Part shown: piece by piece, positions 44,616 to 54,043 of the stretch
Layout of the letters: each line of letters opens with the position of its first letter
Position numbering within the stretch: position 1 is the stretch's first letter
Translations under genes and position numbers: made by a program
Assembly: GCA_964609695.1 (NCBI GenBank)
Contig: CAZSSP010000005.1
Location: 1 to 64,000, forward strand
Origin: JAGNHS01 sp964609695
Lineage (GTDB): Bacteria; Bdellovibrionota; UBA2428
Direction: 5' to 3'
DNA length: 64,000 nt
Notes under the pieces: generated by a model
Told to the model about the DNA's origin: nothing
Seen by the model: the letters and a program-made list of their open reading frames with translations, nothing else
Databases searched by the model: none

Positions 44616-45797
44616 GTGCAGAGGATGTCACAAGAAACCATACTAAGAAACCCTTCTTTTTATTCGATAAAATGCGCCAATCCTGAATGTTCGGGTACCT
44701 CGGCTAATCTCAAACGACATGGTCTCTCGCGACCCGTCTCGTGTTTGTGGGGTGATCGGCGACAGAGATTTCGCTGCAATCTTTGTAAAACGACTTTATC
44801 TGAGAACTATTTTAAGTTTCACTACAGATTAAGGCATAAGGATCCGGCTATTAATTCTAAAATATTTAGACTCCTCGTTCATGGCTTGTCTTACCGTAAG
44901 ATTGCCCATCTTCTAACTCTAAGCGAGCATTGCGTGCGTATTCGAGTAAATCGAATGGCTCAGCAAGCTATGAAATTTCATGAGCAAGTCTACATTACTC
45001 ACAAGATTAGCGAGCCCATTTGCTTTGATGGTTTAGAAAACTTTGCAGGCTCGCAATACGAGCCCAATAATATTCAACAAGCCGTGGGACGGGATTCTTT
45101 GTTTATCTATGACTTTAATTTTGCGTCTTTAAATCGCAAGGGAAGGATGTCGGATTGGCAAAAGAACAGGCTTGCGGAAAAGAATGAAGAACATGGGCGC
45201 TTTAACCCCAAGGGTATCCGAGTAGCGACTCGAGAAATCATAGAAAGACTTGTTAAAAGAAGGTCTACAGAAGAAAAGCCTTTGGTATTTATAAGCGATG
45301 AACATTTTCAATATCGAAGGGCTATAGAAAAAGATCTTAAGAGCAAAAACTTAGAGCACGTCACAATTAGTTCAAAAGCAACACGAAATTATCAGAATAT
45401 ACTTTTTGCGATCAATCATGCCGACTTACTAATTCGACAATCCATGGCTGCATTTGCCAGAGAGACGATTTCGTTTTCGAAAACGGCGGGTCGGATGTGC
45501 CAAAAGTATGCGCTATTTATGGTCCACAAAAACTACATGAGTGCGCAGTTCACAAAGACGCACGTACGTAGGCCCAGGGCACACGTACAAAGTCCAGCGC
45601 AGTCATTGGGGCTCTTTGATAGACTGCTTGAATTTTCAGACATCTTCAGTCGGCGCAGCTTAAAGCAGGATTGCAAGGGATGGAGTAAGGATTGGCAATG
45701 CTTTTGGAATGGAGAAGTTCCTAAACCCTACGCCCGCTCAAAAAAATTCTGCTCATCTGATTTTTCCCACTCTTTACGTCGCACAGTAGGAATTTAA
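44616..45797 (+). CDS. Transposase-like protein of the insertion sequence
   Basis: A 393-residue protein (GTG start; an ATG at 44625 is an alternative). Two zinc-binding cysteine pairs lie near the N-terminus (CANPEC, CNLC). A helix-turn-helix follows (GLSYRKIAHLLTLSEHCVRIR). The rest looks like a DDE-type catalytic core, with Asp in CFDGLENF and in FISDEHF and a later YMSAQF...PAQSLGL region like the end of IS transposases. The frame reads through the right terminal repeat and its stop lies 9-11 bases outside the element, so the last residues come from the host flank. Family not named with confidence. Confidence 0.72.
   Translation: MQRMSQETILRNPSFYSIKCANPECSGTSANLKRHGLSRPVSCLWGDRRQRFRCNLCKTTLSENYFKFHYRLRHKDPAINSKIFRLLVHGLSYRKIAHLLTLSEHCVRIRVNRMAQQAMKFHEQVYITHKISEPICFDGLENFAGSQYEPNNIQQAVGRDSLFIYDFNFASLNRKGRMSDWQKNRLAEKNEEHGRFNPKGIRVATREIIERLVKRRSTEEKPLVFISDEHFQYRRAIEKDLKSKNLEHVTISSKATRNYQNILFAINHADLLIRQSMAAFARETISFSKTAGRMCQKYALFMVHKNYMSAQFTKTHVRRPRAHVQSPAQSLGLFDRLLEFSDIFSRRSLKQDCKGWSKDWQCFWNGEVPKPYARSKKFCSSDFSHSLRRTVGI
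45767..45786 (-). repeat. Right terminal inverted repeat of the insertion sequence
   Basis: Read on the minus strand it is CTGTGCGACGTAAAGAGTGG, with one mismatch to the left repeat. Confidence 0.85.
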
Positions 45798-46708
45798 AGG
45801 GAGGGGGTGAGGAGGAAAGCCTTAAGTTGGGATTGGCGCCTGAAATCCCAGGACAGGGGCCGCACTTCACATTTAAAAGAATTTTTTTGAGCGATTTTTT
45901 TTAATGGTTTCTCGAAAAAACTTAAATCCTGCTTTTGAAGATTACATGAGAAAAAAATAGAGCCCTTTGTATTGAGCACTTCAAATGAGGAAGATACCAA
46001 AGACTCAAATTCCTTTTCAATTTGAAAAGTTCCGCTTTTCTTGTCTCTGGAAAAAGATGGGGGATCAATCACTACAGTATCAAAAAACTCACCCAATTTT
46101 CTGGATCGTTTTAGATAGTCACGAGCATCTCCACGCCAAAAAACATGATTTCCTAAATCAATTTTATTAAGTGAAAAATTTCTTTTAGCCCATTCTAAAG
46201 ATGGATTCGAAAGATCGACACTGACTGTATGAGCTCCTTCAAATGCAGCTCTAAGCGAAAAAGAGGAGGTGTATGAAAACAAGTTGAGCATCTTTTTGTT
46301 TTTTGAAAGCTTTGCCATAAGCTCACGATTGTCTCGCTGATCAATAAAAAAACCTTGCGAGTATCCATGATCAAATGACACCCAATACTTTGAAGGACCT
46401 TCAAAAATCTCAAAAAATTCTGGGAGCTTTTCCCCCGCCATCCACTGAGGAGATTTTTTATCGCCTTTTTCCAATTTTTTATAATAAAGAGAACGCCATC
46501 CACTCACCTGAAGAAGTTCTTCTGGAAACTCTCCTGAACTTTGAATCAACCAATTATCCGCATAATTATCTATATAAAGATCAGGGCAAGCATCAGCCTC
46601 TCCATCGACCATTCTATAAACATTAGTAGTCTTTGCTGTTATGTGACTTGCACGAAAGTCTAAGGCGGCTTTTAATAGATCCATGAGTTTAATGGCTCGA
46701 TTGCTCAC
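45794..46708 (-). CDS. RlmI/RlmK-like rRNA methyltransferase
   Basis: A 304-residue class I SAM-dependent methyltransferase. FFIDQRDNRELM and LNLFSYTSSFSLRAAFEGA form the SAM-binding entrance, and VVIDPPSFSRDK is the DPPSF motif of rRNA cytosine methyltransferases of the RlmI group. It is shorter than RlmI (about 396 residues), mostly at the N-terminal PUA side. Two starts are possible: GTG at 46708 or ATG at 46684, the latter overlapping the opposite ATG of the VanX-like gene. Its stop is eight bases from the insertion-sequence end. Confidence 0.85.
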   Translation of the reverse strand: MSNRAIKLMDLLKAALDFRASHITAKTTNVYRMVDGEADACPDLYIDNYADNWLIQSSGEFPEELLQVSGWRSLYYKKLEKGDKKSPQWMAGEKLPEFFEIFEGPSKYWVSFDHGYSQGFFIDQRDNRELMAKLSKNKKMLNLFSYTSSFSLRAAFEGAHTVSVDLSNPSLEWAKRNFSLNKIDLGNHVFWRGDARDYLKRSRKLGEFFDTVVIDPPSFSRDKKSGTFQIEKEFESLVSSSFEVLNTKGSIFFSCNLQKQDLSFFEKPLKKIAQKNSFKCEVRPLSWDFRRQSQLKAFLLTPSL

Positions 46709-47432
46709 TGGAGGAATTTCCCTTTATATGTTTGCTACAATTACTACAGAAGCCAAAGCACTTCATCCCCAAAAAACTATTGCTCCTCAAAAGAGTTGGA
46801 AAAAACACTTAGTCGACGTATCCCAAATCGAAAAATCTAAGGGAATCAGTTACAAGAACCGAATTCGAATGCAGCTCGCTTATTACTCCAGTGAAAATTT
46901 TGTAGGCCGGCCAATCGATGGATATAAAGCCAATAAATGTCTACTGTCTTTACGAGCAGCAAACGCACTCCTAAAAGCACAAAAATCACTGCTAAAAAAG
47001 GGATACTCTCTTATTGCTTTTGATTGTTATCGGCCTCAAAAAGCCGTCAACGAATTCGTGAAATGGTGCGAAGACCTGTCAGACACTCGAACAAAGCAAA
47101 AATATTATCCCGACATCGCCTCCAAGCAGGACCTTCTTAAACTTGAATATATTGCTAGCAAATCAGGACACTCAAGAGGCAGCACCGTTGATTTAGGTTT
47201 GGTCTATTTAAGGGATGAGTCCCTTGTAGACATGGGAACAACATTTGATTTTTTTGGAGTACAGTCTCACACCCTCTTTGCCGGAATCAGTCCACAACAA
47301 AAAGAAAATAGATCCATACTTTTAAAAGCAATGGAATCGGCTCAATTCATGAATTACGAAAAAGAATGGTGGCATTACACTCTTAGAAAAGAGCCCTACC
47401 CCAAGAATTATTTTGATTACGATATCGAATAA
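46683..47432 (+). CDS. VanX-like D-alanyl-D-alanine dipeptidase, exported
   Basis: A 249-residue protein with a signal peptide (ending TTEAKA). The M15D zinc site is intact: SGHSRGSTVDLGL gives the His and Asp ligands and EWWHY gives the catalytic Glu and the third ligand. FDCYRPQKAV is the family Arg motif. It hydrolyses D-Ala-D-Ala. Here, outside a vancomycin cluster and exported, it likely recycles wall or prey peptidoglycan. Its start overlaps head-to-head with the methyltransferase. Confidence 0.92.
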   Translation: MSLMARLLTGGISLYMFATITTEAKALHPQKTIAPQKSWKKHLVDVSQIEKSKGISYKNRIRMQLAYYSSENFVGRPIDGYKANKCLLSLRAANALLKAQKSLLKKGYSLIAFDCYRPQKAVNEFVKWCEDLSDTRTKQKYYPDIASKQDLLKLEYIASKSGHSRGSTVDLGLVYLRDESLVDMGTTFDFFGVQSHTLFAGISPQQKENRSILLKAMESAQFMNYEKEWWHYTLRKEPYPKNYFDYDIE

Positions 47433-47448
47433 CTCATTCTCGTTAGAA

Positions 47449-48228
47449 TTAAAACTTTGTACCTAAAGCTGTTTCACCATAATAAGTCATGTATTTTTCA
47501 CCAGGATAACTTAAGGGTTTTCGGTAATAACCCAACACAGCGATTCGAATATAATTATCTCCTGAAAAATAGAGCGACAAACTAGGCTCAAAGGACCAAG
47601 TCAGATCTTCATCGGATCTACAGTTCTCACCAAAGCACTTAACGAGTTCAGTCCATATTTTAAATTGAGAACCTGACTTTAAAAAATAACTATATTCTAA
47701 ATACAAACGACCTTTATTTCGATTTTTCACAACTCCGTCGCTGGATTCCTCGAGCGTGTAACGATACCCGATTTCAGATAAAATATAAGACTCTTCACTG
47801 AGACTAAAAAAGAATCGCGGTCCTAAATCATGATTCTGCGCCTTAGGAATTCCCGAGAATGGCTCTCTACGAATATTGTACCCATAAAAAGCACCATAAT
47901 TTTTATCAAAGAAATAAATGTATTTGCCACCAACATTTAAAACTTCAGAATCTTTTTTCCCATTAAGAAAATGAGATTTATAATCTAAGCCAGTTTCAAA
48001 GGAATGCCTAAAATACTTCAATGCACCACTGTGTTTGAGAGCCCAATTCGAATAATCAGAATTTCCATTAGCAAAACTCCAATAAAGCTCTGCATGTTGA
48101 TGATAGCGAAAGCCCTTAAGAAGAAGTTCATCAGCTTCAACTTGTTCTTTTTCTACATAAATGTCTGCTAAAACTCGAAATGAAATCAAAGCAAAAACTA
48201 GGGACAAGGCCCATTTTGCTGAATTCAA
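47449..48228 (-). CDS. Outer-membrane-type protein, unknown
   Basis: A 259-residue protein with a signal peptide (ending VLADIYVE) and repeated beta strands with aromatic ends (KYIYFFDKNYGAFYGY, RLYLEYSYFL, SLSLYFSGDNYIRIAVLGYY), as in a barrel. The final residue is Phe (ALGTKF). It follows the small CPXCG-type gene immediately, so the two are probably co-transcribed. Family not recognised. Confidence 0.65.
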   Translation of the reverse strand: MNSAKWALSLVFALISFRVLADIYVEKEQVEADELLLKGFRYHQHAELYWSFANGNSDYSNWALKHSGALKYFRHSFETGLDYKSHFLNGKKDSEVLNVGGKYIYFFDKNYGAFYGYNIRREPFSGIPKAQNHDLGPRFFFSLSEESYILSEIGYRYTLEESSDGVVKNRNKGRLYLEYSYFLKSGSQFKIWTELVKCFGENCRSDEDLTWSFEPSLSLYFSGDNYIRIAVLGYYRKPLSYPGEKYMTYYGETALGTKF

Positions 48229-48528
48229 TTAATCACTTTCTTTTTTAAGGATAACTTTAAAAGCAACATCATTTTCAAAATCCGAATCTTCATCATCACT
48301 ATCAAAGTCTGAATCCAAACTCTGCTCTTCGGAGACTTCATCATCTTCAGGCACATAAACACTGACAGCTATCGGCTTACAGCAAACTTCACAATCTTCA
48401 AGATAGGAATGTGAACCTTCACTTAAATCAATAAGCAGCTCAATGCTTTCCCCACAAAAAGGACATTCTTCACGACGTTGTCTTTGAAATGAATAATCTA
48501 CTGAATTCACACAAAAAGGATAACACAT
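48229..48528 (-). CDS. CPXCG-motif cysteine-rich protein
   Basis: A 99-residue cytoplasmic protein with a zinc-ribbon pattern, CPFCGESIELLIDLS then EDCEVCCKPI, and a strongly acidic C-terminus. This matches small CPXCG proteins of unknown role. Its stop is adjacent to the start of the barrel-like gene. Confidence 0.8.
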   Translation of the reverse strand: MCYPFCVNSVDYSFQRQRREECPFCGESIELLIDLSEGSHSYLEDCEVCCKPIAVSVYVPEDDEVSEEQSLDSDFDSDDEDSDFENDVAFKVILKKESD

Positions 48529-48614
48529 AATTTCAATTGCGATAGTTCTGAAGCAACAAGATTTTCAAATCTCTCCCCATAGACGCCCCTTCAATCCCTT
48601 GTTAATTTGCAGCC

Positions 48615-48914
48615 GTGGTAAAAACTTCATTTGGCGAAATGGATATTTTATTAAGAAATGCTCATGGGCCTCGGGTAGAGCTTTTAAAGTTTAAAAGCGA
48701 AGGCCGAGCTCATAGCCATAAAGATTACGAATCTTTTTTTGTAATGTCAGGAAAAGGTTATGTATATGTTGGCGATAAAATCATCCAAGTAGCGCCAGGC
48801 AGTCTCGTCGTCATCCCACCAGAAACTAAACATTGGATGAAACCTGAAGCCGACTCTCTACTAGAGGGGCTTCTATGGTATCACTCTGAAAAACTTGAAA
48901 TTAATTTAACTTAG
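48615..48914 (+). CDS. Cupin-domain protein
   Basis: A 99-residue single-domain cupin with a GTG start. RAHSHKDYESFFVMSGKGYVY is cupin motif 1 with His and Glu metal ligands, and PGSLVVIPPETKHW is motif 2 with the last His. It probably binds a metal and a small ligand; the role is unknown. Its end overlaps a convergent gene by 14 bases. Confidence 0.88.
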   Translation: MVKTSFGEMDILLRNAHGPRVELLKFKSEGRAHSHKDYESFFVMSGKGYVYVGDKIIQVAPGSLVVIPPETKHWMKPEADSLLEGLLWYHSEKLEINLT

Positions 48915-49275
48915 AGAATTCAAGGACTAAAAAAGATAAGTCCCCGCTGTCTGGATGCGTTTTCTGATATTCAACACAGCAGGAAAGATATCCCAATAAT
49001 TTTGCCATTGCTGCATCTTTAAAAGCTTCCTGCTCTGATAGTAATACTAGAGCCTTCAAACAATCAGACACTGTCGAAAGTCCTTCATCAACCAATAAAC
49101 ATAAACTTTGACCAAAACTCTTTACTAAAGTTTTCTCTAAAAACTCTCGCTCTAAGAGCCTTGCCAATTTTATTCGATCGCTTGAACTAGGAAGCCCTTC
49201 CTCTATAATTCCTAATAAAGAATTAGAAACTCCGGCTCTCTCCAGTTGAAAAGCGAGACTTTCTATATCACTCAT
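48901..49275 (-). CDS. Small helical protein coupled to MetH, unknown
   Basis: A 124-residue all-helical protein from the ATG at 49275, overlapping the end of metH by eight bases. It has no signal peptide and no recognised motif. The tight coupling suggests co-expression with methionine synthase. Confidence 0.55.
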   Translation of the reverse strand: MSDIESLAFQLERAGVSNSLLGIIEEGLPSSSDRIKLARLLEREFLEKTLVKSFGQSLCLLVDEGLSTVSDCLKALVLLSEQEAFKDAAMAKLLGYLSCCVEYQKTHPDSGDLSFLVLEFSKLN

Positions 49276-52200
49276 GACCAAGAATGGGAGAGAGCCACTT
49301 TCGAGCTATTTCAACAGAAATACCCTTACGTTTAGCATAGCTTTCCAATTGATCGGCACCAATTCTTCCTACTGTAAAATATCTAGAATCAGGATGGGAA
49401 AAATAATAACCCGAAACACTGCTTGGCGGATTCATAGCAAAATTTTCAGTCAAAGAAGCACCAATGTTTTTTTCAACATCGAGAAGTTTCCATAATGTAG
49501 CCTTTTCAGTGTGATCTGGACATGCAGGATAACCAGGAGCAGGACGAATTCCTTGATATTTTTCTTCTATAAGATCCTCATTCGTCAAGATCTCAGATTT
49601 TCCAAATCCCCATTGCTGACGGACTTTCTTATGAAGCATCTCAGTGCAAGCTTCCGCAAAACGATCACCAAGAGCTTTAATCATAATAGACGTATAATCG
49701 TCTCCCTTAGATTGAAAAGTCTTAGCCCATTGCTCAACTTCATGCCCCATTGTAACCGCAAACGCGCCTATATAGTCACTAAATCCCAATTCTTTAGGTG
49801 CAATAAAATCAGCCAATGAATAATAAGCTTCGTTGTTATCTAATTTTTCTTTTTGCTGTCTCAAAAAATGGAGTTTTGTCAAAAGTTCTTTAGAAGTGGA
49901 ATCTTTATAAAGCTCAACATCATCCCCCACACTATTGGCAGGCCAAAAGCCCCACACCGCTCTAGCTCTAAATTTTTTAGCGGCGATAATTTCCTTAAGT
50001 TGCTTTTGTGCTTCGTCGAAGATCTCTCGAGCTTGAGCACCATATTGAGCATGATCTAATATTTTAGGATAAATTCCTCTCAAATCCCAGGTCCAAAAGA
50101 ATGGTGACCAATCCACAAATTTTAAAATTTCATCCAAAGGAATATTATCCCACAACTGAACCCCTAATTTTTCAGGCACACAAACTCGATCCGAATCCCA
50201 GTTAATTTTATATTTTAGTTTTTTCGAGTTTTCGTATGTTTGCAATTTGGCTTTATCAATGTCGCCCCTTAAAAAAGCCTCACGCATTTTAATTTGTTCA
50301 TTTTTTAACTCAGCTACAAAATTTTCTTTTTTATTTTCACTTAACAAGTTGTTACAAACACCAACCACGCGCGAAGCATCGAGCACATGTACAATAGGAG
50401 CGTCATACTCGTGAGCTATTTTTACTGCCGTATGAGTTTTACTTGTGGTAGCCCCTCCAATGAGCAATGGAATTTTAAAACCCTGACGTTTCATTTCTCT
50501 AGCATTATGAATCATTTCATCGAGAGAGGGGGTGATCAAACCACTCAATCCAATAAAATCGGCCTTATTTTCACGAGCGGACTTTAAAATATCTTCGCAA
50601 TTAACCATCACTCCTAAATCAATAACTTTATAATTATTACAAGCCAGAACTACGCCCACAATATTTTTTCCAATATCATGAACATCACCCTTAACCGTAG
50701 CAATAACAAAAACTCCTTGATTTGCAGATTCGGAACTTCCAGCTTTTTCTTGTTCCATAAAAGGCTCAAGATAAGCCACAGCCTTTTTCATCACTCGTGC
50801 ACTTTTAACTACTTGAGGAAGAAACATTTTTCCGGCACCGAAAAGATCACCGACCTGCTTCATCCCTTCCATCAAGGGCCCCTCAATAACATTGAGAGGG
50901 CGCCCATATTTTTGTCGAGCCTCTTCCGTATCTAGTTCAATATAAGTTTCAATCCCCTTAACTAAAGAATGAGCTATCCGCTCCTCGACATTTCCTTTGC
51001 GCCAAATCTCTTCTTCTTTACTACGATCTGTTTTCTTTCCTTTAAGTTCCTCAGAAAATTCAATGAGCCTTTCCGTGGCATCACTTCGTCTATTCAGTAA
51101 AACATCTTCAATTTTTTCTAACAGATCCTTGTTGATCTCTTCATAAACCTCAAGCATCCCAGCATTGACTATGGCCATATCGAGGCCTGCTGCGATGGCA
51201 TGATAAAGAAAAGCTGAGTGCATAGCTTCTCTAACGGGATTATTCCCTCTAAAAGAGAAAGATATATTGCTAACCCCGCCACTCGTTCTAGCGCCAGGGC
51301 AAGTTTCTTTAATTTCTTTAACAGCTTCTATAAAATCAACGGCGTAATTATTATGCTCTTCAATTCCAGTTCCCACCGTAAGAATGTTGGGATCAAAAAT
51401 AATATCACTGGGATTGAAATTGAGTTTTTCTCGAAGAAGCTTATAAGCTCTTTGGCATATTCTAACTTTATCAATTTTAGTGGCCGCCTGACCCTTTTCG
51501 TCAAAGGCCATAACAATAGTTGCAGCACCATAGCGTTGAATGAGTCGTGCTTGATTGAGAAAGTTTTCTTCGCCCTCTTTTAAGCTAATAGAATTAACTA
51601 TAGCTTTTCCCTGAACACACTTGAGCCCGGTCTCTAAAACAGACCACTTCGAACTATCAATCATGATAGGTACGCGACAAATATCAGGCTCTGAGGCAAT
51701 GAGATTTAAAAATCTCTCCATACAAGCTTCTGAATCCAACAATCCCTCATCAAAGTTGACGTCAAGTATATTGGCACCATTTTCAACTTGCTGTCGCGCC
51801 ACCGATAAGGCTTCATTAAAATTTCCTTCTTTTATGAGCTTTGCAAATTTTGGAGATCCTGTAACATTTGTGCGCTCTCCAATCATTATGAAAGGAGCCG
51901 GATCTTGAATCCGCAAAACTTCTAGGCCACTAAAAACACTCGCTTGTGAAACTTTTGGAATTTTACGAGGCGCAAATGAGACCACCCTATTGGCGATATC
52001 ACGAATGTGATCGGGGGTGCTTCCGCAACAACCACCTACAAGATTCACAAAACCTGATTTTGCAAAATCTTCTAAATACATCGCCATAATTTCTGGCGTT
52101 TGATCGTATCCAGTTTTACTTAAAGGATTGGGCAATCCTGCGTTCGGATAACAACTCACATAAACATCCGCGATGCGAGAAAGCTCTTCTATATACGGAC

Positions 52201-52987
52201 GCATTTCCTTTGCACCTAACGCGCAATTAATACCAACACTCAAAGGCCGAGCATGCTTAACAGAAGTCCAAAAGGCTTCCACTGTTTGTCCAGAAAGAGT
52301 TCTCCCCGAAGCATCCGTGATTGTGACCGACAACATCACTGGCAGTCTAACGGGGTGCTTATCAAAAAATTTTTCAATAGCAAAAATAGCCGCCTTGAGA
52401 TTGAGAGTATCAAAAGTGGTTTCCGGCAAAAGAATATCCACACCGCCTTCGACCAACGCCTCTATTTGCTCGTAATAAGCCTCGACAAGCTCATCAAAAC
52501 TCACTCCACGAAACGCGGGATTATTCACGTCTGGCGAAATTGAAGCCGTTCTATTCGTGGGTCCAATGGCACCGGCGACAAAGCATCTTTTCCCAGTATT
52601 TTTCTGATGGAGATCAACCACCGATCTCGCCAATTTCGCAGAAGCCAAATTAAGCTCCCGAGCCATAGTCTCTAATCCATAATCTTTTTGAGAAATGGAG
52701 GTCGCTGAAAAGGTGTTAGTTTCAATGATATCAGCACCCGCCTGAAGGTATTGTAAGTGAATTTCTGAAATCACTTCAGGGCGCGTAACACTCAATAAAT
52801 CATTATTGCCTTTAAGATCTTTTTTAACATCCTTAAATCGAGTTCCTCTGAAATCTTCTTCTTGAAGTTTATATCGCTGAATCATTGTGCCCATGGCACC
52901 ATCTAAGATAAGAATTTTTTTTGACAATAGTTCTTGAAGCTCTTTGTAAGCTGGGCTGATGTCTTTACTTTTCATTGGTGAAAACAT
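49268..52987 (-). CDS. metH: Cobalamin-dependent methionine synthase
   Basis: A full-length 1239-residue enzyme (E. coli 1227). Domains in order: homocysteine-binding (ILDGAMGTMIQ, zinc ligands in VGGCCGSTPDH near 320), pterin-binding (MIGERTNVTGSPKF near 360), B12-binding (DVHDIGKNIVGVVLACN, with the cobalt-binding His) and the C-terminal reactivation domain that binds SAM (RPAPGYPACPDH). It transfers the methyl group from methyltetrahydrofolate to homocysteine. The upstream 70 bases show no SAM riboswitch. Confidence 0.97.
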   Translation of the reverse strand: MFSPMKSKDISPAYKELQELLSKKILILDGAMGTMIQRYKLQEEDFRGTRFKDVKKDLKGNNDLLSVTRPEVISEIHLQYLQAGADIIETNTFSATSISQKDYGLETMARELNLASAKLARSVVDLHQKNTGKRCFVAGAIGPTNRTASISPDVNNPAFRGVSFDELVEAYYEQIEALVEGGVDILLPETTFDTLNLKAAIFAIEKFFDKHPVRLPVMLSVTITDASGRTLSGQTVEAFWTSVKHARPLSVGINCALGAKEMRPYIEELSRIADVYVSCYPNAGLPNPLSKTGYDQTPEIMAMYLEDFAKSGFVNLVGGCCGSTPDHIRDIANRVVSFAPRKIPKVSQASVFSGLEVLRIQDPAPFIMIGERTNVTGSPKFAKLIKEGNFNEALSVARQQVENGANILDVNFDEGLLDSEACMERFLNLIASEPDICRVPIMIDSSKWSVLETGLKCVQGKAIVNSISLKEGEENFLNQARLIQRYGAATIVMAFDEKGQAATKIDKVRICQRAYKLLREKLNFNPSDIIFDPNILTVGTGIEEHNNYAVDFIEAVKEIKETCPGARTSGGVSNISFSFRGNNPVREAMHSAFLYHAIAAGLDMAIVNAGMLEVYEEINKDLLEKIEDVLLNRRSDATERLIEFSEELKGKKTDRSKEEEIWRKGNVEERIAHSLVKGIETYIELDTEEARQKYGRPLNVIEGPLMEGMKQVGDLFGAGKMFLPQVVKSARVMKKAVAYLEPFMEQEKAGSSESANQGVFVIATVKGDVHDIGKNIVGVVLACNNYKVIDLGVMVNCEDILKSARENKADFIGLSGLITPSLDEMIHNAREMKRQGFKIPLLIGGATTSKTHTAVKIAHEYDAPIVHVLDASRVVGVCNNLLSENKKENFVAELKNEQIKMREAFLRGDIDKAKLQTYENSKKLKYKINWDSDRVCVPEKLGVQLWDNIPLDEILKFVDWSPFFWTWDLRGIYPKILDHAQYGAQAREIFDEAQKQLKEIIAAKKFRARAVWGFWPANSVGDDVELYKDSTSKELLTKLHFLRQQKEKLDNNEAYYSLADFIAPKELGFSDYIGAFAVTMGHEVEQWAKTFQSKGDDYTSIMIKALGDRFAEACTEMLHKKVRQQWGFGKSEILTNEDLIEEKYQGIRPAPGYPACPDHTEKATLWKLLDVEKNIGASLTENFAMNPPSSVSGYYFSHPDSRYFTVGRIGADQLESYAKRKGISVEIARKWLSPILGHE

Positions 52988-53058
52988 CCTGCCACAAAAT
53001 CATATCCAGGCAAAGAAAATCCAAGAATAGCTCTCAAAGCCATGCTAAATAAAATTCT

Positions 53059-54012
53059 ATGAATTGGGCCTCTTTAGGAACCGCAAAAATCAACGAAAGA
53101 CTCGCTCCACTTGTTAATTCTTTGAAGGAACACAAATTTATTGGAGTCTCCTCACGCACCGAAGCTCATTCAAAAAAACAATCTCAACTCCTAAACCTTG
53201 AAAAGGCCTACTCCAGTTATGAAGCTGCACTAAAAGACCCTAATGTTGATATTATTTATAATTCTCTTCCAAATTCTCTCCATGCAGAGTGGACACTCAA
53301 AGCTCTCGAAGCCGGCAAACATGTCCTTTGCGAAAAACCCTTGGCCATGGCTTCTCGTGATGTTGAAAAAATCATAAATCTTTCCAAAAAAAATAATCTC
53401 ACCGTGATGGAAGGACTCATGTATCGCCATCATGGCCAAATGGATTTCTTAAAAGCTCTGCTCAAAGACATTGGCCCCATTCACACACTCAAAATGAGTT
53501 TTCATACAATATTACCCGCTGGCGATAATATTCGTTGGTCAAAACAATTAGGGGGCGGTGCTCTATGGGATTTAGGGTGTTACGTTATTCACTGCCTACG
53601 CTCGCTGATGGCTTCTGAACCCACGAAATTCATAGGGCGAGCCCAATTTAAAAATGAAGTGGATGAATTTTTTTGGGGACAATTGGAATTTCCATGCGGG
53701 GCCCAAGCTTTTTTTGACATAGGATTCAACAACGTTCGACGCGAGACGCTAGAGATTATTGGTCAAAATGCTGTCATTCTTGTTCCCCATCCCATTAAAG
53801 CAACTATGAGTGAGTCAATACAAATCCTCAAAGGTCGCCAGGAGATAGAGCATCGCGTTTTTGAATACGCTGAAGACCCATACAAGGTACAGCTCTTAAA
53901 CTTTATAGAGTCCATAAAAAAGCAAAGCACTCCTAAAATCACACTTCAAGATTCTCTTTCGAATACTCATTGTTTGGAACAATTAGCCAGTGCTGTGTCT
54001 CAAAGCTTGTAG
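53059..54012 (+). CDS. Gfo/Idh/MocA-family oxidoreductase
   Basis: A 317-residue NAD(P)-dependent enzyme. GTAKI lies in the Rossmann start, NSLPNSLHAEWTLKALEAGKHVLCEKP is the family signature with the catalytic EKP Lys, and GGGALWDLGCYVIHCLRS is the domain-2 motif. Substrates are usually sugars or polyols; the one here is unknown. It is divergent from metH and 31 bases before BatD. Confidence 0.88.
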   Translation: MNWASLGTAKINERLAPLVNSLKEHKFIGVSSRTEAHSKKQSQLLNLEKAYSSYEAALKDPNVDIIYNSLPNSLHAEWTLKALEAGKHVLCEKPLAMASRDVEKIINLSKKNNLTVMEGLMYRHHGQMDFLKALLKDIGPIHTLKMSFHTILPAGDNIRWSKQLGGGALWDLGCYVIHCLRSLMASEPTKFIGRAQFKNEVDEFFWGQLEFPCGAQAFFDIGFNNVRRETLEIIGQNAVILVPHPIKATMSESIQILKGRQEIEHRVFEYAEDPYKVQLLNFIESIKKQSTPKITLQDSLSNTHCLEQLASAVSQSL

Positions 54013-54043
54013 GTCAGTGTTATAAAATATAAACTGATAACCT

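Larger units (their letters stand above)
44577..45786 (+). mobile_element. Complete insertion sequence (about 1.21 kb)
   Basis: Bounded by 20-bp terminal inverted repeats that differ at one position (44577-44596 and 45767-45786). It contains one transposase-like gene. It is inserted between the stops of thymidine kinase and an RlmI-like methyltransferase. No exact target duplication is visible; the flanks are TAGAAA and TAGGAA. Family not assigned. Confidence 0.82.

Noticed and set aside
44571..45792. Target-site duplication of the insertion sequence
   Set aside because: Flanks TAGAAA and TAGGAA match at five of six positions only; not exact, so not called.
52988..53058. SAM or cobalamin riboswitch upstream of metH
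   Set aside because: The gap is only about 70 bases and shows no conserved stems or box sequences.
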